Part shown: in pieces, positions 1-5,625 of the stretch
Numbering within the stretch: position 1 is the first letter of the stretch
Layout: each line of letters starts with the position of its first letter
Source: DTNV01 sp964388435
GTDB taxonomy: Archaea; Micrarchaeota; Micrarchaeia; Norongarragalinales; UBA8480
Assembly (NCBI GenBank): GCA_964388435.1
Contig: CAYMAH010000054.1
Coordinates: 1 to 15,553, forward strand
Direction of reading: 5' to 3'
DNA: 15,553 nt
Position numbers and translations under genes: made by a program
Notes under the pieces: model-generated
What the model saw: the letters and a program-made list of their open reading frames with translations, nothing else
The model's database searches: none
Told to the model about the DNA's origin: nothing

Positions 1-2
1 TT

Positions 3-173
3 CTTGACCATTCTTTTGTTGATGTGATAATAAACGTTGAAACTTTCAGCGCTTCACAGGCAGCAGAGTTCATATCAACAACCGCTAAAAACATGCGTTT
101 AAGAAAAAACAAGTTCTCTTCTATGATAAAAAACAGGATAAGGAAAAATCTTTTAAACAGAGAAAGTCAATAG
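3..173 (+). CDS. C-terminal fragment of an unidentified protein (possibly cytidylate kinase)
   Basis: An open frame enters from the left edge and ends at a TAG at 171-173, leaving the last 56 residues of a protein. The visible part has a short hydrophobic strand (VDVIINVETF) followed by an amphipathic helix (ASQAAEFISTTAKN) and a strongly basic tail rich in Lys/Arg. The strand-then-helix ending vaguely resembles the C-terminus of archaeal cytidylate kinases. In many archaea cmk lies just before the L14e and truB genes, which also follow here. That identification is inference from context and a short fragment. The next gene starts 7 bases after the stop, so the two are probably co-transcribed. 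Confidence 0.6.
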   Translation, partial: LDHSFVDVIINVETFSASQAAEFISTTAKNMRLRKNKFSSMIKNRIRKNLLNRESQ

Positions 174-180
174 AAAAAGC

Positions 181-600
181 ATGGTTGATATCATTCAGAT
201 AATCATTGCAGGCGTGGTCGCTTCAATAGTTTGGTTTATAGTCGGCGGAGCGCTTTACATGAACCCCTTGGTTGATAAAATGTACAGGCAAAGCAAGTCA
301 CCAGCGTTGAAGAAATGGAAGAGTTCGAATAAGTATTTGTTCAACATGTTTGTCTTCGGGGGTCTTATTCAGTGCGTGATTTTCGCTTTTGTTTACGCGA
401 TACTGTTTCCGGCAATTAGCGGCGATTTACTCTTAAACACTCTTGTATTCGGGTTGGTGCTGGCCAGCGTTAAGACTTTTCCTAAAATGGTGGATTCTTG
501 GATTCAAACCACCTATCCTCAGAGTCTTTTGACCGTTGAGTTCATAAACGGGATTATCGAAGGTTTTGCAATCGCCTTGGTTTTTGCCTTGATAATTTAA
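181..600 (+). CDS. Small integral membrane protein, about four transmembrane helices, DUF1761-like
   Basis: A 139-residue protein dominated by hydrophobic segments at roughly residues 4-24, 52-76, 83-98 and 116-138. A basic loop lies between the first two (residues 33-50, rich in Lys and Ser). After helix 1 comes GGALYMNPLVDKMY, and a short GIIEG turn precedes the last helix. The overall plan, with a Tyr-x-x-Pro-Leu motif just after helix 1 and four helices in about 140 residues, recalls DUF1761-type membrane proteins, but this is a weak pattern match and no function is implied. It starts 7 bases after the upstream stop, with no clear Shine-Dalgarno sequence. It is not the DUF106/EMC3-like protein that often sits in this archaeal neighbourhood, because the long charged coiled coil of that family is missing. 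Confidence 0.75.
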   Translation: MVDIIQIIIAGVVASIVWFIVGGALYMNPLVDKMYRQSKSPALKKWKSSNKYLFNMFVFGGLIQCVIFAFVYAILFPAISGDLLLNTLVFGLVLASVKTFPKMVDSWIQTTYPQSLLTVEFINGIIEGFAIALVFALII

Positions 601-630
601 GGATTATTAGTGTTTGGAATTCATGAGAGT

Positions 631-660
631 GTTTAAAAATTTAAACATCTTAAAAATTTA
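631..660 (+). promoter_or_regulatory. AT-rich promoter region with inverted repeat upstream of the L14e-like gene
   Basis: The gap between the membrane protein and the L14e-like gene holds an inverted repeat, GTTTAAA-AA-TTTAAAC (631-646), followed by a second AT-rich block near 650-660. The TTTAAA/TTTAAAC core fits an archaeal TATA element, and a start about 25 bases downstream would leave a leader that still contains the ribosome binding site at 683-688. The repeat could also be an operator. Sequence pattern only. Confidence 0.4.
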
Positions 661-682
661 ACAGAATATTAAGAGTTAACCC

Positions 683-688
683 GAGGTG
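683..688 (+). promoter_or_regulatory. Shine-Dalgarno sequence of the L14e-like gene
   Basis: GAGGTG lies 7 bases before the ATG at 696 and complements the CACCUC core of the archaeal 16S rRNA 3' end. It is the best-spaced ribosome binding site in the window and supports that this very short gene is real and starts at 696. Confidence 0.65.
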
Positions 689-695
689 TTAAAAG

Positions 696-857
696 ATGAG
701 TGCTATTAAAGTTGGAAGAAAATGTGTTTTGACAAAAGGCAGAAGGGCCGGAAAGGAGGTTGAAATAACCGAAGTGATAGACTCTAGTTTTGTAAAAGTC
801 AAGGACACAAAGGGCAAAGTCAGAAAAGCCAACATTTCACACTTAGAGCCAATGTGA
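696..857 (+). CDS. rpl14e: Ribosomal protein L14e-like KOW protein (53 residues)
   Basis: A 53-residue basic protein. It opens with a KOW-type segment (residues 5-20, IKVGRKCVLTKGRRAGKE), continues with a VxVTEVID-like strand and SFVKVKD, and ends with KANISHLEPM. The order 'VGR.CV...GR.AGK', 'I.D..FV.V' and the final 'NI.HLEP' is that of archaeal/eukaryotic large-subunit protein L14e. Archaeal L14e proteins are usually about 75-95 residues, so this copy is short but keeps both conserved ends. It has a strong Shine-Dalgarno sequence at 683-688. Its stop TGA lies inside the ribosome binding site of cbf5, which starts 5 bases later. L14e followed by truB/cbf5 is a conserved archaeal gene pair, which supports the call. 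Confidence 0.8.
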   Translation: MSAIKVGRKCVLTKGRRAGKEVEITEVIDSSFVKVKDTKGKVRKANISHLEPM

Positions 858-861
858 AAAA

Positions 862-1782
862 ATGATTAAGCTGCTTAAGGAAAAGTTTGAGAAGGGCAAG
901 AAGCCTTCTGAGCGTAGCTTGGATGAAAGGTTGAAGCTAGGAGTAATTATAATTGACAAACCCGTTGGGCCCACCAGCCATGAAACCGCGAGTTTTGTAA
1001 AGAGGATACTGGGTTTAAGCAAAACCGGCCACACCGGCACTCTTGATTATAACGTTTCTGGAGTGATGGTGGTTCTTCTTGAAGATTCATGCAAGACAGC
1101 TGTTTTGTTCAAAAACAATGTCAAGACTTACGTGGGCGTTTTGAAGCTTGAAAGTGATTTGAGTGAAAATGAGTTGAAAAAAGCCATGCGTCTTTTTGTA
1201 GGCGATATTTATCAAAAACCTCCTCTTGCCAGCGCCGTTGCGAAAAAACTAAGAGTTAGAAGGGTTTATGAGTTTGATTTTATCGAGAAAAAAGGCTTGA
1301 GGGTTTTGTTCAAGGCGAGAGTGGACGCTGGAACTTACATTAGAACTTTATGCTTCCACTTGGGGGAATTTTTAGGGGTTGGGTCGGAGATGGAAGAGTT
1401 AAGGAGAATTGAAAGCGGGGTGTTTAATGAAAATCAGGCGGTTATTCTTCAAAAGCTGGTTGACGCTCAATGGCTTTACTCTCAGGGAAAAGGAGAAAGA
1501 TTGAATAAAATTATCTTGAACATTGAAGAGGTTTTGAATAGGATGGGTGTTAAAAAGGTTGTTGCAAGCGATTTCGCCCTGCATTCAATCTCCACCGGGG
1601 CTAATCTTGCGGTTCCAGGAATCGTTGAAATGGACGAGTTTGATAAAAGCGAGATTTTAGGAATTTTCACGGGCAGGGGAGAGCTTGTTTGCATTGGAAA
1701 AACTCTTATGAGTTCGGAAGAGATTTTAAATTCAAAAAAGGGGGTTGCGATTGATATTGAAAGGGTGGTTCATGGTTTCTGA
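862..1782 (+). CDS. truB: Cbf5/TruB-type pseudouridine synthase (H/ACA RNP catalytic subunit)
   Basis: A 306-residue protein of the dyskerin/Cbf5 family, which converts uridine to pseudouridine in rRNA (guided by H/ACA RNAs) and at position 55 of tRNA. The N-terminus has the archaeal extension (KPSERSLDERLKLG) leading into IDKPVGPTSHE. The catalytic motif is GHTGTLDYNVSG, with Asp62 as the expected nucleophile. Next come IYQKPPLASAVAKKLRVR and AGTYIRTL with the conserved Tyr and Arg positions, then GVGSEMEELRRIESG. Residues about 230-306 form a PUA RNA-binding domain (GANLAVPGI, GELVCIGKTLMSS, KKGVAIDIERV). The start is supported by GTGA just upstream and by tight coupling to the L14e-like gene. 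Length and motif order are normal for the family; the Tyr-Asn after the catalytic Asp replaces the more usual Pro-Lys. Confidence 0.95.
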   Translation: MIKLLKEKFEKGKKPSERSLDERLKLGVIIIDKPVGPTSHETASFVKRILGLSKTGHTGTLDYNVSGVMVVLLEDSCKTAVLFKNNVKTYVGVLKLESDLSENELKKAMRLFVGDIYQKPPLASAVAKKLRVRRVYEFDFIEKKGLRVLFKARVDAGTYIRTLCFHLGEFLGVGSEMEELRRIESGVFNENQAVILQKLVDAQWLYSQGKGERLNKIILNIEEVLNRMGVKKVVASDFALHSISTGANLAVPGIVEMDEFDKSEILGIFTGRGELVCIGKTLMSSEEILNSKKGVAIDIERVVHGF

Positions 1783-1790
1783 GTTTAGGG

Positions 1791-1829
1791 TTTGTCTTTT
1801 AAGTATTTTTTATTTTTTATGGTTTTCAA
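1791..1829 (+). terminator. T-rich probable archaeal terminator after cbf5
   Basis: Just past the cbf5 stop the plus strand carries several T-runs (TTTGTCTTTT, GTATTTTTTATTTTTTATGG). Archaeal transcription often ends at such U-tracts without a hairpin. The tract overlaps the 3' end of the convergent zinc-ribbon gene, whose lysine-rich C-terminus explains part of the composition, so the call is tentative. Confidence 0.4.
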
Positions 1830-2088
1830 TGTTTTTCTTGTAGAGTTTTTTGGCGTTTTCAATTTCTTCTATTTTCAGGGGGTAGGTTCTATAGTCTGAG
1901 TAGGATATTTTCATGTTGATGTCTTTGAATTGCTTTTTGATTTCTTTTATCTGGTCGCCGGATATTGTTTTCAGCGCCATGATTGCCCCGCAGCTTTTGC
2001 ATTTCATGAACAGGGATTCATGTTCCCAGAATTGTTTGTACCCGCAGTTTCCGCATGCGACTATCGTTATTTTGTTTGTTTCAGTCAT
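1810..2088 (-). CDS. Small zinc-ribbon protein of unknown function, last gene of the gap-pgk operon
   Basis: A 92-residue protein with an N-terminal four-Cys zinc ribbon: Cys12-x2-Cys15 (ACGNCG) and Cys30-x2-Cys33 (CKSCG), spaced by 14 residues. The C-terminal half is charged and helical, rich in Lys/Glu/Ile (residues about 45-92). Single zinc ribbons of this size occur in nucleic-acid-binding and ribosome-associated proteins, but no family can be named. Its ATG overlaps the TGA of the phosphoglycerate kinase gene (ATGA), so it is translationally coupled and the third gene of the minus-strand operon. It is convergent with cbf5, with 27 bases between the stops. Confidence 0.8.
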   Translation of the reverse strand: MTETNKITIVACGNCGYKQFWEHESLFMKCKSCGAIMALKTISGDQIKEIKKQFKDINMKISYSDYRTYPLKIEEIENAKKLYKKNIENHKK

Positions 2089-3311
2089 TTTGAAAACCTC
2101 TTTTTGTTTTCTTTGAGCGCTTCCACTCCGGAAAGCTTTTCACCGCTTAGGAAGTCAAGCAGAGCCCCTCCGGCAAGGCTTATATGGGATATCTTGCTTT
2201 TGTCTATTTTGAACAGGTCCATCGCTTCTATTATGTGCCCTCCTCCTGTCAGCGTGAATGCTTTTGCTTGTTCAAAGCTTTTCAAGACTATTTCGGTTCC
2301 TGTTCTGAATTGCTCTTCTTCTATTCTTCCCATTGGTCCTTTCAGGTAAATGGTCTTTCCCAATTGTATTATTTCAGCGTATTTTTTGGCGGTTTCAATT
2401 CCAATGTCTTCTAGGGGGTTTCCGTTGGTTTCAGCGTTTTTCTTTATTTCCACTCTTTTCCCGTTTATTTTAACCGCGTAGTCTATCGGGCCTGCTATTA
2501 TTTCGGGATATTTTTGCTGTAGTTGTTTTAGAGTTTGCAGGGGTTTTTCCCATTTTTTGATTTCTTCCTCTTCTTTTTCCGACAGGGTCCAGCCTTTTGT
2601 TTTCGCGTACAAGACTGCCATTACTCCTCCCAAAAGCACGGCGTTCACAAGCTCTTTTTCAAGCGCGTATTTAATTAGTTTGACATCGTCGTCTGGTTTT
2701 GCGCCTCCCAAAACATAAACCACTGGGTCGGCGCCGCCGCGTATTTTTGAGTTTCCTTCTATTTCTTTCTGCATTTGAATTCCAGCTCCAGATTGAAGCG
2801 TTTGAGTGAACCCGGTTATCGAGCAGTGGTTTCTGTGGCTTGCGGAGTAAGCGTCGTTTACGAAGAGCTGCGCGAGAGGCGAGAGAGTTTTGATCATGAT
2901 GCTTTTTGAGTGCTCTTCTGGCGTTAGGTCGAGCGTTTCTTCTGCGAGGAATCTTATGTTTTGAAGTAGGATTGTTTCTCCTTTTTTCATTATTTTTATT
3001 CTTTCCCTGGCGTATTTTCCTATGTTATCGTCGATAAATTCTATTTTAAATCCGCATGATTCCGATAGTTTTTGAGCGTGCTGCTCCATTGAAATGAAGT
3101 CCTCGTCTCCTGGCCTGCCTTGGTGGGCGATTATGATGGTTTTGCAGTTTTTTGACTTTAGGTATTTTATTGTTTCAACGCTGGATTCTATTCTTTCGGT
3201 TGATTGAATTATTCCATTTTCAAGGGGAGTGTTTATATCAAGTCTTAGAATTACGGTTTTTTCCTGCAATGGAAGGTCTTCAAGGGTGTAATAATCCATT
3301 TTTTCATCCAT
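2085..3311 (-). CDS. pgk: Phosphoglycerate kinase, archaeal type
   Basis: A 408-residue protein catalysing 1,3-bisphosphoglycerate + ADP to 3-phosphoglycerate + ATP, reversibly, in the cytosol. N-domain substrate residues are visible: RLDINTP (Arg23, Asp25, Asn27), AHQGRP (residues 62-67), NIRF around Arg120, and SASHRNHCS (around residues 157-164), the archaeal form of the conserved His-Arg loop. The C-domain has the nucleotide-binding GGAKPDDD (202-209), GPMGRIE, TGGGH (355-359) and the late SLAGGALLDFLSGE segment. Length and motifs match archaeal PGK. The start overlaps the end of gap by 8 bases. A second in-frame ATG at 3299, four codons on, could be the true start. The end overlaps the zinc-ribbon gene. 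Neighbouring gap makes the two consecutive reactions co-transcribed. Confidence 0.96.
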   Translation of the reverse strand: MDEKMDYYTLEDLPLQEKTVILRLDINTPLENGIIQSTERIESSVETIKYLKSKNCKTIIIAHQGRPGDEDFISMEQHAQKLSESCGFKIEFIDDNIGKYARERIKIMKKGETILLQNIRFLAEETLDLTPEEHSKSIMIKTLSPLAQLFVNDAYSASHRNHCSITGFTQTLQSGAGIQMQKEIEGNSKIRGGADPVVYVLGGAKPDDDVKLIKYALEKELVNAVLLGGVMAVLYAKTKGWTLSEKEEEEIKKWEKPLQTLKQLQQKYPEIIAGPIDYAVKINGKRVEIKKNAETNGNPLEDIGIETAKKYAEIIQLGKTIYLKGPMGRIEEEQFRTGTEIVLKSFEQAKAFTLTGGGHIIEAMDLFKIDKSKISHISLAGGALLDFLSGEKLSGVEALKENKKRFSK

Positions 3312-4305
3312 ACATGTAATTTGAAAGCTCCACTAGTTTGGTTGAATAGCCGTATTCATTGTCATACCATGAAAAGATTTTCGCCATGTCTCCAATGGCG
3401 TTTGTCAGCTTGCCGTCTATTATCGAGGTGTGGGATTCTCCTTTTATGTCCGATGATACCAAATCTTCTTCTGAGTATTTCATCACTCCCTTCATTTTGG
3501 TTTCGCCTGCTTTTTTAAGAGACTCGTTTATTTGTTCTCTTGTCGCCGGTTTTTCCAGTTGAAGCGTCAAGTCGCTTATAGAGCCTACTGACACCGGAAC
3601 TCTTAATGCTATTCCGTCCATTTTTCCTTTTAATTCTGGAATCACTTCATAAATTGCTTTAGCCGCTCCGGTTGAAGTTGGAATGATGTTTATTGCCGCT
3701 GCTCTCGCTCTTCTAAGGTCTTTATGCGGTAGGTCTAGGATTCTCTGATCGTTTGTGTATGCGTGGGCGGTTGTCAAAAAACCTTTGATTATTTTGAACT
3801 CGTCCATTATCACTCTTAATGGCGGGGCTATTGAGTTGGTGGTGCAGGATGCCATTGAAATGATTTGCATTGAATTGTTGTATTTTTCCTGGTTGACTCC
3901 CATTATTATGGTGGCGTCTGGGTTTTTGGCTGGCGCGGTTATAAGCACTTTTTTTGCCCCGGCGGTTATGTGTTTGAGGGCTTCGTTTCTTTCTGTGAAC
4001 AACCCGCTGCTTTCTATCACCAAATCAATTCCAAGGTCCTTCCATGGCAGTTGAAGGGGGTCTTTTATCGCCAGGATTTTAATCTCCGTTCCGTTGAACG
4101 CAAGGGTTGTTTCGGAGTTGGTTATATTGTCTTTTAAAGTTCCGAAGTTTGAATCGTATTTCAGGAGATGCGCCAGTGTTTTGGCGTCGGTTAAATCGTT
4201 TATGGCAACTATTTGGAATTTGTTTTTGAACTCCTCGTTTTGCATTGCTATTCTGAAAAACAATCTTCCGATTCTTCCAAAACCGTTTATCGCAACTTTA
4301 ACCAT
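3304..4305 (-). CDS. gap: Glyceraldehyde-3-phosphate dehydrogenase, bacterial (class I) type
   Basis: A 333-residue phosphorylating GAPDH, interconverting glyceraldehyde-3-phosphate and 1,3-bisphosphoglycerate with NAD(P). The Rossmann start is INGFGRIGR (residues 6-14), followed by AINDL, where the Asp favours NAD. The catalytic motif ASCTTN places Cys154, with the activating His181 in TTAHAYTNDQ. Then come PHKDLRRARAAAINIIPTS, the phosphate-binding Arg in LRVPVSVGS, and WYDNEYGYS near the C-terminus. These are class I GAPDH signatures, typical of bacteria and eukaryotes; most archaea carry a distinct class II enzyme, so this gene has probably been acquired horizontally in this lineage. It is the first gene of the gap-pgk-zinc-ribbon operon, with a GGTG ribosome binding site before the ATG. 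Confidence 0.96.
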   Translation of the reverse strand: MVKVAINGFGRIGRLFFRIAMQNEEFKNKFQIVAINDLTDAKTLAHLLKYDSNFGTLKDNITNSETTLAFNGTEIKILAIKDPLQLPWKDLGIDLVIESSGLFTERNEALKHITAGAKKVLITAPAKNPDATIIMGVNQEKYNNSMQIISMASCTTNSIAPPLRVIMDEFKIIKGFLTTAHAYTNDQRILDLPHKDLRRARAAAINIIPTSTGAAKAIYEVIPELKGKMDGIALRVPVSVGSISDLTLQLEKPATREQINESLKKAGETKMKGVMKYSEEDLVSSDIKGESHTSIIDGKLTNAIGDMAKIFSWYDNEYGYSTKLVELSNYMYG

Positions 4306-4429
4306 TTTTTTTTCACCATTGTTTTTTGTTTGTCTCTCCTATTTTTTAAGCTTTTTCTTTTCGTTTTTTTTATTGTTTAAGAGTTTTAAGCGAAACATTT
4401 TTTAGGTTTTTTACTCTCTTTTATGGTTC
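4306..4429. promoter_or_regulatory. Divergent promoter region between gap and an unknown gene
   Basis: A 124-base, very T-rich (plus strand) gap between two divergent genes. For gap, GGTG at 4314-4317 is the likely Shine-Dalgarno sequence. TTAAAA-type stretches on the minus strand (near 4345-4352 and 4382-4390) are candidate TATA elements. On the plus strand TTTTAAG at 4384-4390 may serve the gene starting at 4430. No operator repeat stands out. Confidence 0.4.
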
Positions 4430-5023
4430 ATGCGTGAAAAATCGGGGCAGGGGTCTCTTTTTAACGAGGGTTTAAGGGAAGTTTTAGAGCCTCTTCCAAT
4501 TCTTTCCAAGCACCACAAGGAAGTGAGTGAGTGGAATTTAAACAAAAGGGAGATAGATGAATTTAAAGAATTTGGATTGAAGGCACACGCGTGTATATTA
4601 AAAGCAGGGGACCTTGAGGATTTTAAAAAATCCTATCCTCTTAATCCCCTGGTTAAACTGCCCGCATTGTTTGAAAAGGGAAGCGAAAACAGGTATGAGA
4701 AAGCGTTTAAATGGTTTAAAAGTTTTGAGGAAGAGAAGAAAAAATATCTTCAAGACGTAAAATATTTTAGGGGAAATTTCAACAAACTGCAGAAGTATTT
4801 TAATGAAATGAATTTAAGCAAGTTTGAGGGTAATAAGAAGGCGTTTGATTTTTTTTTCGTGAGCGGAACCGGGTATTTCAAGGCGGGAAAGCTTCCAGAG
4901 TTTCTTTTTTACGCAAGGATAAAACCAGAGGAGCTTGGAGATATGGAGAAGGTTAAAAAAAGGCTGAATGAAGACACTATCGGGAAGGCGCTTGAAAAGA
5001 TTGAAACTATCTTGTCCAAATAG
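4430..5023 (+). CDS. Uncharacterised 197-residue charged, mostly helical protein
   Basis: No family is recognised. The protein is soluble, with no signal peptide or membrane helix, and rich in Lys, Glu and Phe. It can be read as a short N-terminal tail (GQGSLFNEGL, residues 6-15), a predicted helical central part with a Lys/Glu-rich segment (residues about 93-125, probably a long helix or coiled coil), then an aromatic patch (KKAFDFFFVSGTGYFKAGKLPEFLFYARI, about residues 136-165) and a final charged helix. The Gly-Thr-Gly-Tyr-Phe turn in the aromatic patch is the most distinctive local feature. ATG at 4423 in another frame stops after four codons, so 4430 is the likely start. It is convergent with thpR, only 15 bases between stops, and divergent from gap. 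Confidence 0.75.
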   Translation: MREKSGQGSLFNEGLREVLEPLPILSKHHKEVSEWNLNKREIDEFKEFGLKAHACILKAGDLEDFKKSYPLNPLVKLPALFEKGSENRYEKAFKWFKSFEEEKKKYLQDVKYFRGNFNKLQKYFNEMNLSKFEGNKKAFDFFFVSGTGYFKAGKLPEFLFYARIKPEELGDMEKVKKRLNEDTIGKALEKIETILSK

Positions 5024-5038
5024 TGGGGCGTATTCTAT

Positions 5039-5563
5039 TCAGGAAAGTTTGATTTCTTTGAGTGTTTCGTGGACAACCGCGTTTTTTTCAAAAACGCTTC
5101 TATTCAAGAGTATTTTACTGGTTTTGAAAGAGCCGAAGCTCTTTTTGTTTTGTTTTATCCAGTCTTTTAAATCGCATTTTTCCTTTATTCTTCCAAGAGT
5201 CAGGTGAGGGTGAAAATCTATTTCTTCTGTTTTGATTCCAATTGATTGAACAATTTTTTTAAGCTGTGAGTGGAGGTTTTCAATTTCCTCGCTTTCCGCT
5301 CCAATCCAGAAAACCCTTGGGTTTTTTTCTGAAGGGAATGCGCCGGCGTTTTTAATCAGTATTTCAAAGCAGGGGAATTTGAATCCCGAAAGTTTTTCTG
5401 AGAGAATTTCAACTTTTTTTTCATCCACCTCGCCTAAGAATAAAAGGGTTAGGTGTAACTGTTCTTTTTTTACAGGAGTTGAATTGCACTTGACTTCTTT
5501 TTGCGATTTTATCAGCTCGTTTTTGATGCTTTCGGGGGGTTCTATTGAAAAAAAACAGCGCAT
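5039..5563 (-). CDS. thpR: RNA 2',3'-cyclic phosphodiesterase (2'-5' RNA ligase family)
   Basis: A 174-residue 2H phosphoesterase. The two catalytic HxTx motifs are present: His37-Leu-Thr39-Leu (LHLTLLFLGEV) and His120-Leu-Thr122-Leu (FHPHLTLGRIKE). The start MRCFFSIEPPE is typical of the ThpR/LigT family, as is AFPSEKNPRVFWIG between the motifs. These enzymes open 2',3'-cyclic phosphate ends of RNA to 2'-phosphate, and can make 2'-5' linkages in vitro; a role in tRNA processing or repair is likely but not proven. Length is normal for the family. It is divergent from korA across a 62-base gap and convergent with the unknown gene at 4430. In many archaea thpR sits next to the CCA-adding enzyme gene; that neighbour is not seen here. 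Confidence 0.93.
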   Translation of the reverse strand: MRCFFSIEPPESIKNELIKSQKEVKCNSTPVKKEQLHLTLLFLGEVDEKKVEILSEKLSGFKFPCFEILIKNAGAFPSEKNPRVFWIGAESEEIENLHSQLKKIVQSIGIKTEEIDFHPHLTLGRIKEKCDLKDWIKQNKKSFGSFKTSKILLNRSVFEKNAVVHETLKEIKLS

Positions 5564-5625
5564 TTTAAACCATTTGATTTAAACAAAGCGAAAGGGTTAA
5601 TTATTTTTTCGCTTAATTTTTTCGC
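5564..5625. promoter_or_regulatory. Short divergent promoter region between thpR and korA
   Basis: Only 62 bases separate the two start codons. AT-rich elements include TTTAAA at 5578-5583, also part of a repeated GTTTAAA on the minus strand, and TTAATTATTTTTT around 5597-5609. Either could supply TATA boxes for short or leaderless transcripts in both directions. Neither gene shows a clear Shine-Dalgarno sequence, which suggests leaderless starts. Confidence 0.35.

Noticed and set aside
4435..4475. PCNA-interacting peptide in the N-terminus of the unknown protein (QGSLF)
   Set aside because: The paired aromatic residues required at the end of a PIP box are missing.
5079..5097. Perfect hairpin GCGTTTTT-TTC-AAAAACGC as terminator for the gene at 4430
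   Set aside because: It lies inside the thpR coding region, where Phe/Glu/Lys/Asn codons account for it, and A/T arms of this kind arise easily by chance. Kept only as a weak possibility.
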